Positions 62,937-64,000 of a DNA stretch of 64,000 nucleotides are shown here, one piece after another. Below the pieces are notes generated by a model. The model ran no database searches. It saw nothing but the letters and a program-made list of their open reading frames with translations, and had not been told where the DNA came from. A program made the translations under genes and the position numbers. Source of the stretch: an uncultured Bacteroidales bacterium (GTDB lineage Bacteria; Bacteroidota; Bacteroidia; Bacteroidales; UBA932); contig CALUTU010000006.1 in the NCBI GenBank assembly GCA_944323785.1, positions 1 to 64,000 of the forward strand, written 5' to 3'. The number at the start of each line of letters is the position of its first letter. Position 1 is the stretch's first letter.

Positions 62937-63482
62937 TTAACAATTCCTAATCTCCCGCATATTATCTTTAATCATTTCTTCCAAATTTCTAATAATTGTT
63001 AAATCTTTCAAAGCATCGTCGCCGAGGATTTCCCTGACATCCACCGTGTCGAAGAGATACTCCTCTCCGTTGTAGCGGTACGTGAAAAGAAAATCCAGAG
63101 CCGGGTTGGAGGAGACCAGCAGCATCAGGGCGTTGGCCACATCCCCGAGAGGAGGCCGGTCTATGTTGGAATATCCGAATACGGCCGTCACCTCCGTGCC
63201 CTTTCCCGGCTCCGACTCTATCCGCACGTCTCCCCCGCTCTGCCTGGCGGAGTCCATCAGCAGAGGTATGCCCATGCCGACTTTCCGGGTAGTGCGGGAA
63301 GTGAAGAAGGGATCGGACAGACGGCTGACCTGCTCCGGAGTCATCCCCTTGCCGTTGTCGCCGATCACGATGGTCAGCAGGTCGGCCCCGGGAGCCTCGT
63401 CCACGGTCAGTGTCACCCGGGTTGCCCCGGCGCTTATCGAATTCTGGACTATGTCCAGTATGTGCATTGACAGGTCGTTCAT
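62937..63482 (-). CDS. HATPase (GHKL) protein in the hydrogenase operon
   Basis: A 181-residue protein with only an ATP-binding HATPase_c domain. Motifs are DIVQNSISAGATRV (N box), IGDNGKGMTPEQVSRL (G1) and RKVGMGIPLLMDSARQSGG (G2). It lacks a phosphoacceptor His domain, so it is like RsbW-type anti-sigma kinases or an orphan ATPase. Genes of this kind are found with PHP and hydrogenase genes in other anaerobes. It lies 55 bp before the ferredoxin gene and 12 bp after the PHP gene on the minus strand. A sensing role is inferred. Confidence 0.87.
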   Translation of the reverse strand: MNDLSMHILDIVQNSISAGATRVTLTVDEAPGADLLTIVIGDNGKGMTPEQVSRLSDPFFTSRTTRKVGMGIPLLMDSARQSGGDVRIESEPGKGTEVTAVFGYSNIDRPPLGDVANALMLLVSSNPALDFLFTYRYNGEEYLFDTVDVREILGDDALKDLTIIRNLEEMIKDNMREIRNC

Positions 63483-63494
63483 ACAGGTGTCGGT

Positions 63495-64000
63495 TTATTG
63501 AAGTGAGACGCTCCGGCCGTCCTCCCCGTGAAGAGCCTTGCGGATCTCAGCGAAGGAACGGCATGGCATATTGAAATATGTGACGGCACGGCAGTAGTCT
63601 TCGGGGTAATGGGCATCCGACGAGCGGATAAATGACGGACTGAGCTTCCGCAGGTAGCGGTTGCGCTCCAGCAGCTGCACCAGGTCGCAGCGGACGGAAA
63701 TCTCCAGGGCATCGTACTGCAGGTCCGGAGGGATGAAGCCCAGCTGCGAGATAACCGAGTTCTGCTGCTTGTCAATATGGGCCGGGATAAACAATCCCCC
63801 TATGGACGAGACAAATGCCGCCACCTCGTCTATGCCTTTGTCCAGAGCCGATATCAGAAGATACGGAGCTTCGTAGATTACCTCCTCGTCAGCATTGACA
63901 GCCAGCTGATACCCGAACATCTCCTCGTCGTTCGGAACCTGAGGCAGATTGTCGTCCAGGAACCGCTGCAGGGCGTCCAGGCTCTCCTCCGAATCGGCGA
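63495..64000 (-). CDS. PHP-domain protein, C-terminal part
   Basis: The window ends inside this gene; 168 codons are visible in frame up to the edge. The segment LFIPAHIDKQQNSVISQLG, then SFIRSSDAHYPEDYCRAVTYF, carries the HID and SDAH metal-ligand motifs of PHP phosphoesterases. PHP proteins with this tail occur at the head of anaerobe hydrogenase operons. Its reaction here is not known. It is the first visible gene of the operon; any promoter lies beyond the window. Confidence 0.85.
   Translation of the reverse strand, partial: ADSEESLDALQRFLDDNLPQVPNDEEMFGYQLAVNADEEVIYEAPYLLISALDKGIDEVAAFVSSIGGLFIPAHIDKQQNSVISQLGFIPPDLQYDALEISVRCDLVQLLERNRYLRKLSPSFIRSSDAHYPEDYCRAVTYFNMPCRSFAEIRKALHGEDGRSVSLQ

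Overview
The window looks like a chromosomal segment of a gut-type member of the order Bacteroidales. The evidence is the repeated -7 promoter box TAnnTTTG, a tmRNA whose tag ends in YALAA, a Porin_10-type porin, Bacteroidetes-type surface lipoprotein signals, an alpha-oxoamine synthase of the sphingolipid/sulfonolipid type and a fermentative [FeFe] hydrogenase operon. Rikenellaceae (Alistipes-like) is my best guess. The family-level call is inference; the order-level call is firm. I see no intact insertion sequence, prophage or CRISPR array.

Layout. 1-6.9 kb is an accessory redox region: the end of a flavin reductase, a DUF4143 ATPase, and a divergently transcribed AraC regulator facing a small protein, a Tat-type aldo/keto reductase, a hexapeptide acetyltransferase, a predicted surface-anchored flavodoxin and an exported carboxymuconolactone-decarboxylase-like protein. 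A 23-codon scar of a second acetyltransferase follows. 6.9-10.1 kb holds two bacterial PH-domain membrane proteins and a lipoprotein esterase. 10.2-20.9 kb is read leftward: tmRNA, PgpH (c-di-AMP hydrolase), the oxoamine synthase paired with gyrB, and a beta-barrel/TPR pair. 20.9-23.2 kb is ftsE-nth-xerD. 23.2-25.9 kb is read leftward: typA, a DUF177 gene, rpmF and tRNA-Arg. 25.9-33.3 kb is guaA and a three-gene heavy-metal RND efflux operon.

33.5-37.1 kb holds dnaK, panB and an RluA-type pseudouridine synthase. 37.2-41.1 kb is a porin with an MltF-like transglycosylase. 41.2-43.4 kb is a probable cell-wall recycling pair, an AmgK-RapZ fusion followed by MurU. 43.4-45.2 kb holds a LolC/E-like permease, tRNA-Gly with a duplicated 3' end, and a small charged protein. 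45.4-48.9 kb is a NapH-NapG fusion, a LysR regulator and a YeiH transporter. 49-52.4 kb holds EttA, a SirB1-like protein and a nucleoside phosphorylase. 52.5-56.8 kb holds two tandem related surface lipoproteins and a DUF4293 protein. 57-64 kb holds prfA and the hydrogenase operon (PHP, HATPase, ferredoxin, HydB, HydA, HydC).

Most of the window is conserved core genome. The points that most deserve a second look are the AmgK-RapZ/MurU unit, the NapHG-LysR-YeiH operon, the oxoamine synthase coupled to gyrB, the PHP and HATPase genes heading the hydrogenase operon, the 78-bp tRNA-Gly duplication with a long hairpin, and the predicted surface-anchored flavodoxin. All functions are read from motifs and context; no database search was run.
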